NCBI RefSeq assembly: GCF_016889425.1
Contig: NZ_CP069513.1
Coordinates: 2,356,001 to 2,420,000 of the forward strand
Source of the DNA: Corynebacterium amycolatum
GTDB taxonomy: Bacteria > Actinomycetota > Actinomycetes > Mycobacteriales > Mycobacteriaceae
Length of the DNA: 64,000 nt
Direction: 5' to 3'
The first letter of the stretch is position 1. Each line of letters opens with the position of its first letter. The notes under the pieces are model-generated. The model was not told where the DNA came from. It ran no database searches and saw only the letters and a program-made list of their open reading frames with translations. Shown in pieces: positions 35,205-44,180 of the stretch. The position numbers were made by a program, and so were the translations under genes.

Positions 35205-36530
35205 CTAAGGCGTCACCTTGTGCGGCGCCGAGACTTCCTTCAGCCTGCTGGACATAGCGACACCAACCAGTCCCATTAGTGCCAGGAAGATTAAAGCTGC
35301 CGCAGGGCCGAAGCTGGCGATAACACCCGAAAGCGCACCGACGATGAGCAGGACAACGCCCATGATGGTGTTGGCTGCTCCGACATACTCGGTGCGCTTG
35401 TCTCCTTCTGCCATGTCCACAACATAGGTCGAACGAGCCACGCGAACACCGGCGTGGACGACGGACATCGCGAAGAAGCCGAGCGGGAAAATCCAAGCGT
35501 TCGCACCGGCGGAAAGCCAGTGAGCACTTGCGACCAACAAAAAGAGAACAATAGAACCGACCAGCGAAGAGTAGGTCAACACCTTCTTCGAGGATTTATC
35601 CGACCAGATTCCGGCGACTTTTCCACCAACCAAAGAGGCGAAGCCTGCGGCGAGCATGAAGATACCGACATTGGCGCTTACTCCCCCGCCGCTACCGTCA
35701 GAGGCTTCCAGATCAGCTCCCACCTGTGCACTTAGGGTTACGATGAACGACGTGGATAATGCTGTGACCAGCAACAAACTACGGACGATCACAAAGTCGC
35801 GGAAGTTCTTATCCTCTTTAAAGAGCCGCCAGGTGTCCTGCCACCAGGTTTTATTCGGTTCTTCCTTGTCCCCCTCGTTGGTGGGCTCAACAATCCCACG
35901 GAAAATCAAAACTGCTGCTACCCACGACAGTGCCGCAACAAAGATGAGCCCCGCCACGATTGGTTTGGTGACGTTGTCGCGGATAATCCACAACACTGCA
36001 CCAACAATAATTGCGGCGACACCGCCCAACATCGCAGCTCGGCCACTAATCTGCCCGCGCTGCCCCTTCGGAATCGTGCGGCCCTGGACATCCTTTGAGG
36101 CCATCGAGCACAGGGCTCGGGCCGTTGCAAAGCCTGCAAGCGCGACGATGACAGCGACGCCGAGCGCGGTGCCTTCTAGGAACAACGCAGCCAGACCAAT
36201 CAGCGCTGCTGCGATGGCTTGCCCCAAAGCACCAGCGATCCAGACGGTTGTGCGGCGCGGGCGAGATTTCACCCAAGGTGTGAGGGCGGCCTGCGGAAGC
36301 ATCGAACCGGACTCGCGCACCGGCACAAGCATGGCGATGAAGAAGCCCGGCGCGCCAGCCGAATGCAGCAGCCATGGCAACAGCGTCTTCGCCGCGACGA
36401 TTTGATCGCCGATATTCTGTAGTCCGTTCGCCCAAACGTAACGCTTGGCATTCGCGCGGGCGTGTTTTTGCACCGACTCTGGGGTGTTCCCTGCGTCCGT
36501 GGGTTTGTCAGCTTCCGAGCTATCAGTCAT
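35205..36530 (-). CDS. MFS transporter
   Basis: A 441-aa protein from ATG 36530. About 12 TM helices, with Val-Pro-Val-Arg-Glu-Ser-Gly in the first loop and a loop of about 25 Glu/Asp/Lys-rich residues between TM6 and TM7. It does not match a well-known drug exporter closely. Substrate unknown. The 5' end is divergent to the ATPase gene. Confidence 0.8.
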   Translation of the reverse strand: MTDSSEADKPTDAGNTPESVQKHARANAKRYVWANGLQNIGDQIVAAKTLLPWLLHSAGAPGFFIAMLVPVRESGSMLPQAALTPWVKSRPRRTTVWIAGALGQAIAAALIGLAALFLEGTALGVAVIVALAGFATARALCSMASKDVQGRTIPKGQRGQISGRAAMLGGVAAIIVGAVLWIIRDNVTKPIVAGLIFVAALSWVAAVLIFRGIVEPTNEGDKEEPNKTWWQDTWRLFKEDKNFRDFVIVRSLLLVTALSTSFIVTLSAQVGADLEASDGSGGGVSANVGIFMLAAGFASLVGGKVAGIWSDKSSKKVLTYSSLVGSIVLFLLVASAHWLSAGANAWIFPLGFFAMSVVHAGVRVARSTYVVDMAEGDKRTEYVGAANTIMGVVLLIVGALSGVIASFGPAAALIFLALMGLVGVAMSSRLKEVSAPHKVTP

Positions 36531-36670
36531 GGCTCTCACGCTACCTGCCTGTAGCAACGGCGCTACCGTATGCGGCAGCCCCGCTGTGTCGCCCGACGGC
36601 AATTCTCATCCGGCGCTCAGTCGCTACACTCGCGGGAAGAACACCGAATTCCCTCAACGAAAGTAGCAAT

Positions 36671-38446
36671 ATGCCCGCTGACCTTTATCGACGTCTTTCC
36701 AACCTCGATGGCAAGAGCTACGGTGCATACAAATCTCTTCGTGGCTCCCACGACCTGCCGGATCTCGACACGACACTGTTTATCGACAAGGTCCAATCCG
36801 ACCCTTACGCCCCAGCATCACGGGCACGCGTCCACATTCCGCTGTCAGTGCTGGACTATCGCGGCGCATCCCGCGCACAACCGGGCAGGTTCAGCACGGC
36901 AGAGCTCGACTTATTGAACCGTCGCCTCGTGCGCGCGTTTAAGAAGTATGGCCGCGGTCTGTTTATCGATCCCCCAGGTCAGCAGGTTTTGCGTCGAGCA
37001 GCTGTCGCTGAGCTCCGTGGGGATGCGCACGACGTCGATAAGCATGATGATGCCCTCCAGATCTGCCTGGAAATCCAACTGCCCGCCCGCGGCCGACGCA
37101 TTCTCGGCCGTGAGGCAGCGCGTCTGATCTGTGAGGATTTGTTGGACGCGCTTGACGACGCCATCGTGAACGCACCCATCGATGCGCTCGAGGCAGCCGC
37201 GGAATTGGAGTATGACCAGAACTCATTGCGCCGTGCAGTGGCGGACGCGGACCTGATTGGGTTTGTGGCAGACGGGTCGGTGTTGCCCCGTCAGGCGGGA
37301 AATAGCCAGCTGCCGAAGCCCGGTGCGACTGCGTTTACCTCGCCGGAATCGTTGCAGCACAGTTTTCAGCTACCTTCGGGGAAAACGGTGCACGGCATGG
37401 GCATCCCGCGGGGCGTGACGTTGATTGTCGGTGGCGGTTATCACGGTAAGTCCACGCTGCTGTCCTCCCTGGTCACGGGCGTATATAACCATGTCGCTGG
37501 CGATGGCCGCGAGTTTGTGGTCGCCGACGAGACTGCGGTTGCGCTGCGTGCCGAGGACGGCCGGGCCATCACTGGTGTGGATATCTCACCGTTTATCAAC
37601 GGTCTTCCCTCCGGTGATGACACGACCCGGTTTTCCACGGCGAACGCGTCGGGGTCGACCTCCCAAGCTGCGGGCCTGATGGAGGCGCTGGGTTCCGGTG
37701 CGCGAGTGCTGCTCATCGATGAGGACACCTCCGCGACCAACTTCATGATTCGCGATGAGCGTATGCGCCGACTCATCCCCGATGACCGCGAGCCGATTAC
37801 TCCACTGGTCGCACGGGTCCGCGAGCTCTGGGAGGACCACGGGATCTCCACGGTCATCGTCGCTGGTGGTTCTGGTGCGTTCATCGATGTCGCGGACACC
37901 GTGATTGCTATGGATGCGTACACGCCTTACGACGTCACCGAGCGCGCCCGTGAACTTCGCGAATCTGCCACTCCGGCTGCACCTTCGCCAGCATTCGCGC
38001 AGATTGGTGAGCGTTTACTGCAGGCAGGCTCTCCTGCCGGTGAGAGCCGTGGCGGGCATGACGGCCGCGATGGTCGCGGACGTGGCGGTCACCGCGGCGG
38101 ACGTGGCGGCGGGCGTGATGGTCGTGGCCGCGGTGCGAAACCGCCTAAGCCACCGCGTGCTCGTGGTCTCGAGCTGATTCAGGTGGGCAAGGACAATCTT
38201 GACTTGCGCGCTGTCAGTCAATTGATGGATTCCTCCCAAACAGAAGCAATTGCCCGGATTCTGGGGGCCGTCGTCAAGCAGCTCGATGGGCGTACTGACC
38301 TTATCGAGCTAATCCAGCGTGAGTACGACAATTTTTGTCATTCGCTCTTCGACGCGACAGCTGAGTTCAATAATTCAGGTCATCTCGCGGAGCCTCGTTT
38401 CCAGGAGGTGACGGCGGCAATCAACAGGCTCCGGCTCTTGCGGTAG
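36671..38446 (+). CDS. ABC-class P-loop ATPase with RG-rich insertion
   Basis: A 591-aa protein from ATG 36671. It is the 'predicted ATPase of the ABC class' family: residues ~1-225 are an N-terminal domain, then Walker A GGGYHGKST (~255-263), Walker B VLLIDEDTSATNFMIRDERM and a long coupled region to about 445. Residues ~456-495 are a Gly/Arg/Asp RG-repeat (RGRGGHRGGRGGGRDGRG), typical of RNA-binding tails. A helical C-terminus of about 95 residues follows. Function unknown. An RNA or ribosome-related role is an inference from the RG repeat. Confidence 0.82.
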   Translation: MPADLYRRLSNLDGKSYGAYKSLRGSHDLPDLDTTLFIDKVQSDPYAPASRARVHIPLSVLDYRGASRAQPGRFSTAELDLLNRRLVRAFKKYGRGLFIDPPGQQVLRRAAVAELRGDAHDVDKHDDALQICLEIQLPARGRRILGREAARLICEDLLDALDDAIVNAPIDALEAAAELEYDQNSLRRAVADADLIGFVADGSVLPRQAGNSQLPKPGATAFTSPESLQHSFQLPSGKTVHGMGIPRGVTLIVGGGYHGKSTLLSSLVTGVYNHVAGDGREFVVADETAVALRAEDGRAITGVDISPFINGLPSGDDTTRFSTANASGSTSQAAGLMEALGSGARVLLIDEDTSATNFMIRDERMRRLIPDDREPITPLVARVRELWEDHGISTVIVAGGSGAFIDVADTVIAMDAYTPYDVTERARELRESATPAAPSPAFAQIGERLLQAGSPAGESRGGHDGRDGRGRGGHRGGRGGGRDGRGRGAKPPKPPRARGLELIQVGKDNLDLRAVSQLMDSSQTEAIARILGAVVKQLDGRTDLIELIQREYDNFCHSLFDATAEFNNSGHLAEPRFQEVTAAINRLRLLR

Positions 38447-38528
38447 GAGCCCGAAGGTTGGCAATCGCGGGAACGACATTCCTGCGGCTGCCGCAGCAAA
38501 CTTCCTCATCTGATTCCGGCATCTGGCC

Positions 38529-38549
38529 TTGACCTTGACGCGACGTCAA
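38529..38549. promoter_or_regulatory. MerR-type operator upstream of the tipA-like gene
   Basis: TTGAC-GCGAC-GTCAA (38535-38549) is a perfect 5-bp-arm palindrome directly after another TTGACC (38529-38534). This combined element resembles MerR/TipA-type sites and lies 8 nt before the start codon, consistent with autoregulation. Confidence 0.5.
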
Positions 38550-38557
38550 ACAGAAAG

Positions 38558-39346
38558 ATGATTCCCGTGAGCAACAACGACAACGAGTACACCATCGGCG
38601 AGGCAGCCGAGCTCCTGGGCGTTACAACGCGCACGCTGCGACATTGGGATGCCATCGGGCTGCTCAGCCCGCAGTATCGCACGTGGTCCGACTACCGCCT
38701 CTACACCGATGAGGATATCGACACGGCATTGGAGATTCTGGTCTATCGCGCCGCTGGTGTGCCGTTGAAGACTATCGAGGAGTTCATCCACTGCGATTCC
38801 TCCTCGAGAAGTCGGAAAGATCGTTTGCTCGCACAGCGAACTGTTCTCACAGAGAAGATCGCTGCCCTGCACCACATGGTGCAGTCTCTGGACAAACTGA
38901 TTGAGGAAGGACACACGATGGAAGCAAAGACGAAGGCAGAGCTCTTGGGCCGCGACTGGCAGAATCTAGAGGCCGAGGCTGAGGAGCGCTGGGGTGACAC
39001 CACCGAGTGGGAGCAGTCCCAGCAGGCTCAGAAAAACATGACGGATAACGACTGGGCTGCTCTTGAGGCAGAGGCTAAGGATTTTGCCGATGCGCTTGCC
39101 GACGCTGCCGAGCGACACGTGGAGCCAGGTTCCGAAGAGGCGGCCGAGCTAGTTGACCGTCACTTGGCCTCTATTACCCGCTTCTACGAGGCCGGTCGAG
39201 AAAAGCAGATTCTGCTGGCTCGCATGTACGTCGCTGATTCCCGGTTTGACCGGTATTACCGCGGCAATGCTGGCTACCTGCTGGAGTTGATTGAAGCTCA
39301 GGCCCGTAAGGAAGGTATTGACCCGGCAAGTGCCGAGTGGCGGTAG
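38558..39346 (+). CDS. MerR family regulator with TipAS-like effector domain
   Basis: A 262-aa protein from ATG 38558. The MerR winged helix (residues ~9-80) has the YTIGEAAELLGVTTRTLRHWDAIGLLSP motif. A coiled-coil dimer helix covers ~85-125. Residues ~140-250 match the TipAS antibiotic-recognition domain: LVDRHLASITRFYEAGREKQ and MYVADSRFDRYYRG. TipA proteins bind thiopeptide-type drugs and activate transcription. The operator at 38535-38549 suggests autoregulation. The cupin gene downstream may be a target. Confidence 0.85.
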   Translation: MIPVSNNDNEYTIGEAAELLGVTTRTLRHWDAIGLLSPQYRTWSDYRLYTDEDIDTALEILVYRAAGVPLKTIEEFIHCDSSSRSRKDRLLAQRTVLTEKIAALHHMVQSLDKLIEEGHTMEAKTKAELLGRDWQNLEAEAEERWGDTTEWEQSQQAQKNMTDNDWAALEAEAKDFADALADAAERHVEPGSEEAAELVDRHLASITRFYEAGREKQILLARMYVADSRFDRYYRGNAGYLLELIEAQARKEGIDPASAEWR

Positions 39347-39421
39347 GTAGCGCTAGACACCGGACGGCAGCCGTTCATCCAGGCCTTTCCACTCGGGACG
39401 AAATCCGCTTAGAATTGGCTC

Positions 39422-39736
39422 ATGAAATTCATCGAAGCCGCAGACTTCACCGCTGATCGCCCGTGGGGTGCACTGAATGTTGTCACTATGACTGGCGCCA
39501 CAAGCGTCCGGCTCCACTGGAGCAATCAGCCATACAAGTGGCACATCAATGATGGCGAAGAGGTCTTTGTGGTTGTCGACGGAGCCGTCGACATGCACTA
39601 CCGCGATGCGGGACAGGAATGCGTACGCACATTAACGCCTGGCACTATCTGTTTTGCAGAAGCCGGCGACGAGCATGTCGCGCACCCGCAGGGCGAGGCG
39701 CGCATGCTTGTCATTGAAAAAGAAGGCTCAGTCTAG
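39422..39736 (+). CDS. small cupin-domain protein
   Basis: A 104-aa single cupin. It shows Asp-Gly-Glu-Glu-Val-Phe-Val-Val-Val-Asp-Gly (motif 1 area), Leu-Thr-Pro-Gly-Thr-Ile-Cys-Phe-Ala-Glu and Gly-Asp-Glu-His-Val-Ala-His-Pro (motif 2). The substrate is unknown. It lies after the MerR gene. Confidence 0.75.
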   Translation: MKFIEAADFTADRPWGALNVVTMTGATSVRLHWSNQPYKWHINDGEEVFVVVDGAVDMHYRDAGQECVRTLTPGTICFAEAGDEHVAHPQGEARMLVIEKEGSV

Positions 39737-39817
39737 CCCACAGCAACAGCAGCCGACAGTGCGCACTTCGGCATCCCCATAACTGCGTCATAACCCCGAC
39801 TCGGGAAGGAATTAACT

Positions 39818-40129
39818 ATGAAGTTCTCTCGCTCTCTCGCCGCTGTTATCATCGGCGCCGCTGCCGTACTTGGCTCCGTCGTGGCTTCCCCGACAATTGC
39901 ACAGGCGATTAACTGCCCATTTGCTCCGGTGCACAAATACGAACAGCACCGTTTCTCAGGATCTTCGACTTCGGCCGATGCTTTCCAGGTTTGGTTTGAC
40001 GGTGGCGTGTACGTTGAACCAATTGTCGAAACACTGGATTTGGTTGAGCTTCAGGTCAACGATACCCAAGTCGCTCAAGCTGGTGACATCATCTACAAGG
40101 ACGAAGACGGCAATTTCTGGGTGAAGTAG
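39818..40129 (+). CDS. small secreted protein of unknown function
   Basis: A 103-aa protein. A signal peptide spans about residues 1-29 (positively charged start, Val-Ile-Ile-Gly-Ala-Ala-Ala-Val-Leu, ending Ala-Gln-Ala). The mature ~74 residues have one Cys and many aromatic and acidic residues. No family is recognised. The start follows GGAAGG at good spacing. Confidence 0.65.
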   Translation: MKFSRSLAAVIIGAAAVLGSVVASPTIAQAINCPFAPVHKYEQHRFSGSSTSADAFQVWFDGGVYVEPIVETLDLVELQVNDTQVAQAGDIIYKDEDGNFWVK

Positions 40130-40158
40130 CCCAGGGCCAGAAACAATACGCCCCCAAC

Positions 40159-40203
40159 ACACTCAGAGTAACGCCAACTGTGGCGTTGCCCTGAGTGTTT
40201 TTC
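40159..40203 (+). terminator. intrinsic terminator after the small secreted protein
   Basis: ACACTCAG (40159-40166) pairs with CTGAGTGT (40191-40198), and inner AACGCCA (40170-40176) with TGGCGTT (40181-40187). A T run (40198-40202) follows. Strong Rho-independent form. Confidence 0.9.
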
Positions 40204-40380
40204 GTTGCCCGGAAGAAGTTGATAAACAAGAAAAACAGAGTGTAATTACAGGAATTAACCAATGGCAGATTAACCTCGTCTGAATAGGGCTGTAGCGCCT
40301 AGCGTTGTGGAGTCACTAGAATTCTGCCCCGCCCCTTTTCATTTTCTGCCACGAGCCCTCGTTTTCTGGAGTGTTCCACC

Positions 40381-41166
40381 ATGGAAATCATCATCGTCGA
40401 TTCTGAGGCTGAAGTCGCGAGCATCGCTTCGGATTACCTCGCGCACTACGCCAACAAGGGTGCAAACCTCGGTGTAGCAACAGGATCGACCCCGCTTGCG
40501 ACGTATCGGGAGCTGATTCGTCGCCATCGGGCTGGTGAAGTCACTTTCAAGGACTGCAGCTTCTTCGCACTCGACGAATACGTGGGCCTGCCCATCGAGC
40601 ATGAGCAGAGCTACTACCACGTGATTCACAACGAGTTTTCCGATCACGTGGATGTCGACCCGGCGCGGGTCCATATTCCCGATGGTCTCGCAGACGACAT
40701 TGGCGCTGCCTGCGAGGACTACGAACGCAAGATTATCGAGGCCGGCGGCATTGACATTCAGTTACTGGGCATCGGCACAAATGGGCATGTCGGTTTTAAC
40801 GAGCCCGCCAGCTCTTTCGGTTCCCTGACTCGCATTAAGACGCTGCACCCGCAGACCGTGCTGGATAACGCCCGCTTCTTCGACTCCACCGAAGACGTGC
40901 CGTACCACGTGGTCACCCAGGGTCTTGGCACCATTTCACGTGCGGGGCACCTCCTGCTGCTGGCCACAGGTTTTGCAAAGGCGCATGCCATTGCCGCCTC
41001 CATCGAGGGCCCGCTGAGCGCTTCTATGCCCGCGTCCGTATTGCAGCTGCACCCACGGGCCACGGTTGTGATTGATCAGGCTGCAGCCAGTGAGCTGAAG
41101 AACAAGGAATACTACGAGTTCACCTACGCTCATAAGCCGCAGTGGCAGAAGGATATGTGGAAGTAG
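40381..41166 (+). CDS. nagB: glucosamine-6-phosphate deaminase
   Basis: A 261-aa protein of the NagB family length. It shows ATGSTPLATYRELIRRHR (phosphate site), FFALDEYVGL with catalytic Asp, GIGTNGHVGFNEPASSF and LLLATGFAKAHAI. It converts glucosamine-6-phosphate to fructose-6-phosphate and ammonia. No nagA or nagE is adjacent. Confidence 0.95.
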   Translation: MEIIIVDSEAEVASIASDYLAHYANKGANLGVATGSTPLATYRELIRRHRAGEVTFKDCSFFALDEYVGLPIEHEQSYYHVIHNEFSDHVDVDPARVHIPDGLADDIGAACEDYERKIIEAGGIDIQLLGIGTNGHVGFNEPASSFGSLTRIKTLHPQTVLDNARFFDSTEDVPYHVVTQGLGTISRAGHLLLLATGFAKAHAIAASIEGPLSASMPASVLQLHPRATVVIDQAAASELKNKEYYEFTYAHKPQWQKDMWK

Positions 41167-41214
41167 GCCCCAGCTGCCCCCCCCCTACTATTGCCCTACC
41201 GCACCCCGCCACAC

Positions 41215-41236
41215 ACGACTAGTCTGCACTAGTCGT
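41215..41236. terminator. hairpin between convergent nagB and CDF-like genes
   Basis: ACGACTAGT (41215-41223), loop CTGC, ACTAGTCGT (41228-41236). It overlaps the stop codon of the leftward gene. No T tract, so it may be a Rho- or bidirectional-type site. Confidence 0.4.
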
Positions 41237-41846
41237 CGTCATCGTCATCCATCTCCAGCTCGGGGTCTTCGGCACGCGCCTGCTCGTAGACCTCCTTTGC
41301 GGCCGTGAGATTAATGACGCCGATGACAAGTCCTACGACGATGTCCGGCCATGCGCTGAACCAGAAAATGGTGACCACTCCAGCGGCGAGAATGAGCAGG
41401 TTCGCCAGGACGTCGTTACGCGCCGCCAACCACGCGCCGCGCATGAGCGCACTGTCGGCTTTGCGCAGGTTCATCAGCAAAATCGCGCAGACCAGGTTGA
41501 TGACCATCGCAATAATCGCAGTCACCGACAGCGTTAGCGGCTCTGGCGGCTCACCGCTGATCATCTTCCAGATGGCAGTGCCGAACGCCGCAATCGCCGG
41601 AATCAGGATTAGCCCGGCAAGGCCGAAGCTTGCTTTACGACGGCTCGCCAGCGACCAACCCAATGCGGTGAGAACCAGCAGGTTGATGAGGAAATCTTCA
41701 AGAAAGTCTGCAGCGTCGGCGAACAGCGCTGCGGAGCCAATAATTGAGGCAACAATTAATTCAATGAAGAATCCGAGAAGATTCAGGCCTGCTACCCACG
41801 CAACAATTTTGCGGGCACGGTGATCCAAAGTCGATGAGGTAAACAC
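41229..41846 (-). CDS. cation diffusion facilitator-like membrane protein
   Basis: A 205-aa protein from GTG 41846; the ATG at 41912 would read into the divergent ligase gene. About six TM helices, with Ser-Ala-Ala-Leu-Phe-Ala-Asp-Ala-Ala-Asp-Phe and later Ala-Arg-Asn-Asp-Val in the positions of the CDF HXXXD metal sites (the first His is replaced). No C-terminal cytoplasmic metal domain, ending in an Asp-rich tail (six Asp). Probably a divergent CDF exporter. Confidence 0.72.
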   Translation of the reverse strand: MFTSSTLDHRARKIVAWVAGLNLLGFFIELIVASIIGSAALFADAADFLEDFLINLLVLTALGWSLASRRKASFGLAGLILIPAIAAFGTAIWKMISGEPPEPLTLSVTAIIAMVINLVCAILLMNLRKADSALMRGAWLAARNDVLANLLILAAGVVTIFWFSAWPDIVVGLVIGVINLTAAKEVYEQARAEDPELEMDDDDDD

Positions 41847-41888
41847 GGGGGGGCATCGTAACGCCCGGCACGAGTACCATCGAAACCC

Positions 41889-42974
41889 ATGACCCCCGCA
41901 CAGAAATTTCACTCAGAAATGAAGGTTCCCGGCGGCAAATTGGTTGTTGCCGACTGCGAGACCACAGGTGACACGATTTCGTCGATAAGCATTTCGGGCG
42001 ATTTTTTCCTCGAACCCGATGAAGCCTACGACATTATTAATGACGCTCTCCTCGGTGCGCCTGCCGGGGACAATACGGAACGCCTACAGGCTCGCCTCGA
42101 TGCGGCGCTGAAGGATTTTGAGGATCAGTCTGGCCGCGAGGTGCGACTGCACGGTTTTGATACCCACATCATTGCGCAAGTCGTTCGACGTGCACTGACA
42201 CAGGCCGTCGACTTCACTGATTTGGAGTGGGAGGTTTTGCAGCCGGGTGTCCTGCCGACGGTGATGAATGTTGCGCTCGACGAGGTCCTTCTTGATCAAG
42301 TCAATTCCGGGCAGCGCGGACCGACTCTGCGTTTCTGGGATTGGGATGATCGTGCCACTGTGATCGGTTCATATCAGTCTTATGTCAACGAACTCGAGCC
42401 CGAGGGTGTAGAGAAGCACGATGTGCAAGTGGTGCGTCGTCTCTCCGGCGGTGGCGCGATGTTCATGGAGGGCGGCAACTGCGTCACCTACTCGATCTAT
42501 GTACCAGAGAAGCTGGTCGCTGGTCTTAGCTACGTCGAATCCTATGAATTCCTCGACCGCTGGGTCATCGCTGCACTTGCGCAGCTCGGGGTCAATGCGT
42601 GGTATGTCCCCATCAATGACATCACCTCCGATGGCGGCAAGATTGGTGGTGCCGCACAGAAGCGCCGTGGCTCAACAGTGCTTCACCACGTCACCATGAG
42701 TTATGACATCGACGCTGACAAAATGATGGAAGTCCTGCGCATTGGCAAGGCCAAGATTGCCGATAAGGGCCTGCGCAGCGCGAAGAAGCGCGTCGATCCG
42801 CTCCGTCGCCAGACCGGTGCCAGCCGCGCGGAAGTCATTGACACGATGAAGCAGACATTCATCAACCGCTACGGTGCCGCCGAGGCATCGCTTTCCGATG
42901 AGGACTTCGCTGCGGCGCAGCATCTTATTGACACCAAATACGGCACGGAGGGCTGGACTCACCGAGTCCCCTAA
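41889..42974 (+). CDS. lplA: lipoate-protein ligase with accessory domain at the N-terminus
   Basis: A 361-aa protein. Residues ~1-95 match the lipoate accessory domain (LplA C-terminal type: KVPGGKLVVADCETTG, ISGDFFLEPDEAYD, LDAALKDF). Residues ~110-361 form the ligase domain (RFWDWDDRATVIGSYQS, VVRRLSGGGAMFMEGGNCVTYSI, GGKIGGAAQKRRGSTVLHH). The order is the reverse of E. coli LplA. A TACCAT -10 (41875-41880) lies 8 nt before the ATG, so it may be leaderless. Confidence 0.85.
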   Translation: MTPAQKFHSEMKVPGGKLVVADCETTGDTISSISISGDFFLEPDEAYDIINDALLGAPAGDNTERLQARLDAALKDFEDQSGREVRLHGFDTHIIAQVVRRALTQAVDFTDLEWEVLQPGVLPTVMNVALDEVLLDQVNSGQRGPTLRFWDWDDRATVIGSYQSYVNELEPEGVEKHDVQVVRRLSGGGAMFMEGGNCVTYSIYVPEKLVAGLSYVESYEFLDRWVIAALAQLGVNAWYVPINDITSDGGKIGGAAQKRRGSTVLHHVTMSYDIDADKMMEVLRIGKAKIADKGLRSAKKRVDPLRRQTGASRAEVIDTMKQTFINRYGAAEASLSDEDFAAAQHLIDTKYGTEGWTHRVP

Positions 42975-43135
42975 TGCCCACGCCAACTATCTAAATGAAG
43001 AAAATCTTCGGGAAAGAGAGTTAACTGGATAAAAAGTAAACCAAGGAGACTCGGCGTGGACGACGAGAAGAAACGGCGTCAAGTGGAAAGAAATCTGACG
43101 ATACGTCCACTCATTAGTGAGTGCGTCGCCGAATA

Positions 43136-44107
43136 TTAGCTCTCCATGCCCACCAGTTTCTCCGCCAACTCCGCAACATCGTTTGGGTGATACTGCGCGG
43201 GCCGGTTTCGCTTCGGCGAGCAGGAATCAATGACATCCCGCCACCGCTGCGGAATGCCGGAGGCCCCAAAGACGCCACCGAGAAAAGCACCAACAATGGC
43301 CGCGTTAGTGTCGGTGTCGCCGCCACGGCCAATGACTCGGACCAGAGAGTCCTCAAAGGTCGTGGTTTTGTCTTCTACCCGGCGCAGTTCTTCATGCAGT
43401 GCCCACAGCGCAAAGCGCAGCCATCCCTGATGCACCGAGAAATCCGGCTCCCCGCTATCCACCACGGCACCGCTGGCCTGCCACTCGGTTTCCCACTGCG
43501 CGCGCTGGGAAGCCAGCCACTCCATCAGCGCACTCACGCCAATGCCGCGGCGCGGCTGGTGGAGGCCGCCGCTGATGACGTCGGCAAGCGCGGATGCGTA
43601 ACGTGAATTGGCCTCTATGCACACTGGGTGCGGGTGCGTGATGGCGGCGTCCTTGCGGGCGAGTTCGCCAGCACGTGCGGGGTTGCGCCAGTACGCGATA
43701 GCCAGCGGTGAGATACGCATGAGCGCGCCGTTAGCCTGGGAGTTCGGGTTCGGCGCGCGCCGGAGCAACGCTGCCGTGGTGGCCTCTCCGATGTCGAAAG
43801 CGTCGGAGTTTGCCCAGCGCACATAGGACTCGCGGACATCGGCGGCATCGTAGCCTTCGCAGCGCACCAGTGAGCGTGCCAGCGCCAGCGCCATTTCGGA
43901 GTCATCAGTGGGCTGGCCGGCGGCGATGTTGTGGGTGCCGCCATCGGCAAGTTCACGGACACCGTGTGGGTAGCGCTGTGCAATCTCCTCGGCACTACAA
44001 AACTCCACTAGCGCGCCGAGGTTATCGCCGATGACCTGGCCATAGAGCACGCCGCGGGCACGGTCGACTACGCGGGCGAAAGCATCGGAATTGTGATTCA
44101 CAGGCAC
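43136..44107 (-). CDS. ADP-ribosylglycohydrolase family protein
   Basis: A 323-aa protein of the DraG/ARH family. Motifs: GVLYGQVIGDNLGALVEF, GQPTDDSEMALALARSLV (metal-binding TDDS) and GRGGDTDTNAAIVGAFLGG, the second metal cluster. It would remove ADP-ribose from proteins or nucleic acid. No ADP-ribosyltransferase is visible nearby, so the substrate is unknown. Confidence 0.9.
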   Translation of the reverse strand: MPVNHNSDAFARVVDRARGVLYGQVIGDNLGALVEFCSAEEIAQRYPHGVRELADGGTHNIAAGQPTDDSEMALALARSLVRCEGYDAADVRESYVRWANSDAFDIGEATTAALLRRAPNPNSQANGALMRISPLAIAYWRNPARAGELARKDAAITHPHPVCIEANSRYASALADVISGGLHQPRRGIGVSALMEWLASQRAQWETEWQASGAVVDSGEPDFSVHQGWLRFALWALHEELRRVEDKTTTFEDSLVRVIGRGGDTDTNAAIVGAFLGGVFGASGIPQRWRDVIDSCSPKRNRPAQYHPNDVAELAEKLVGMES

Positions 44108-44180
44108 CTCTTACAGAGCTTGACGGCGTTGGCGGCTTGAATGGCATCGGCGAATTCACCGAGACACCTGTACAACGCCG

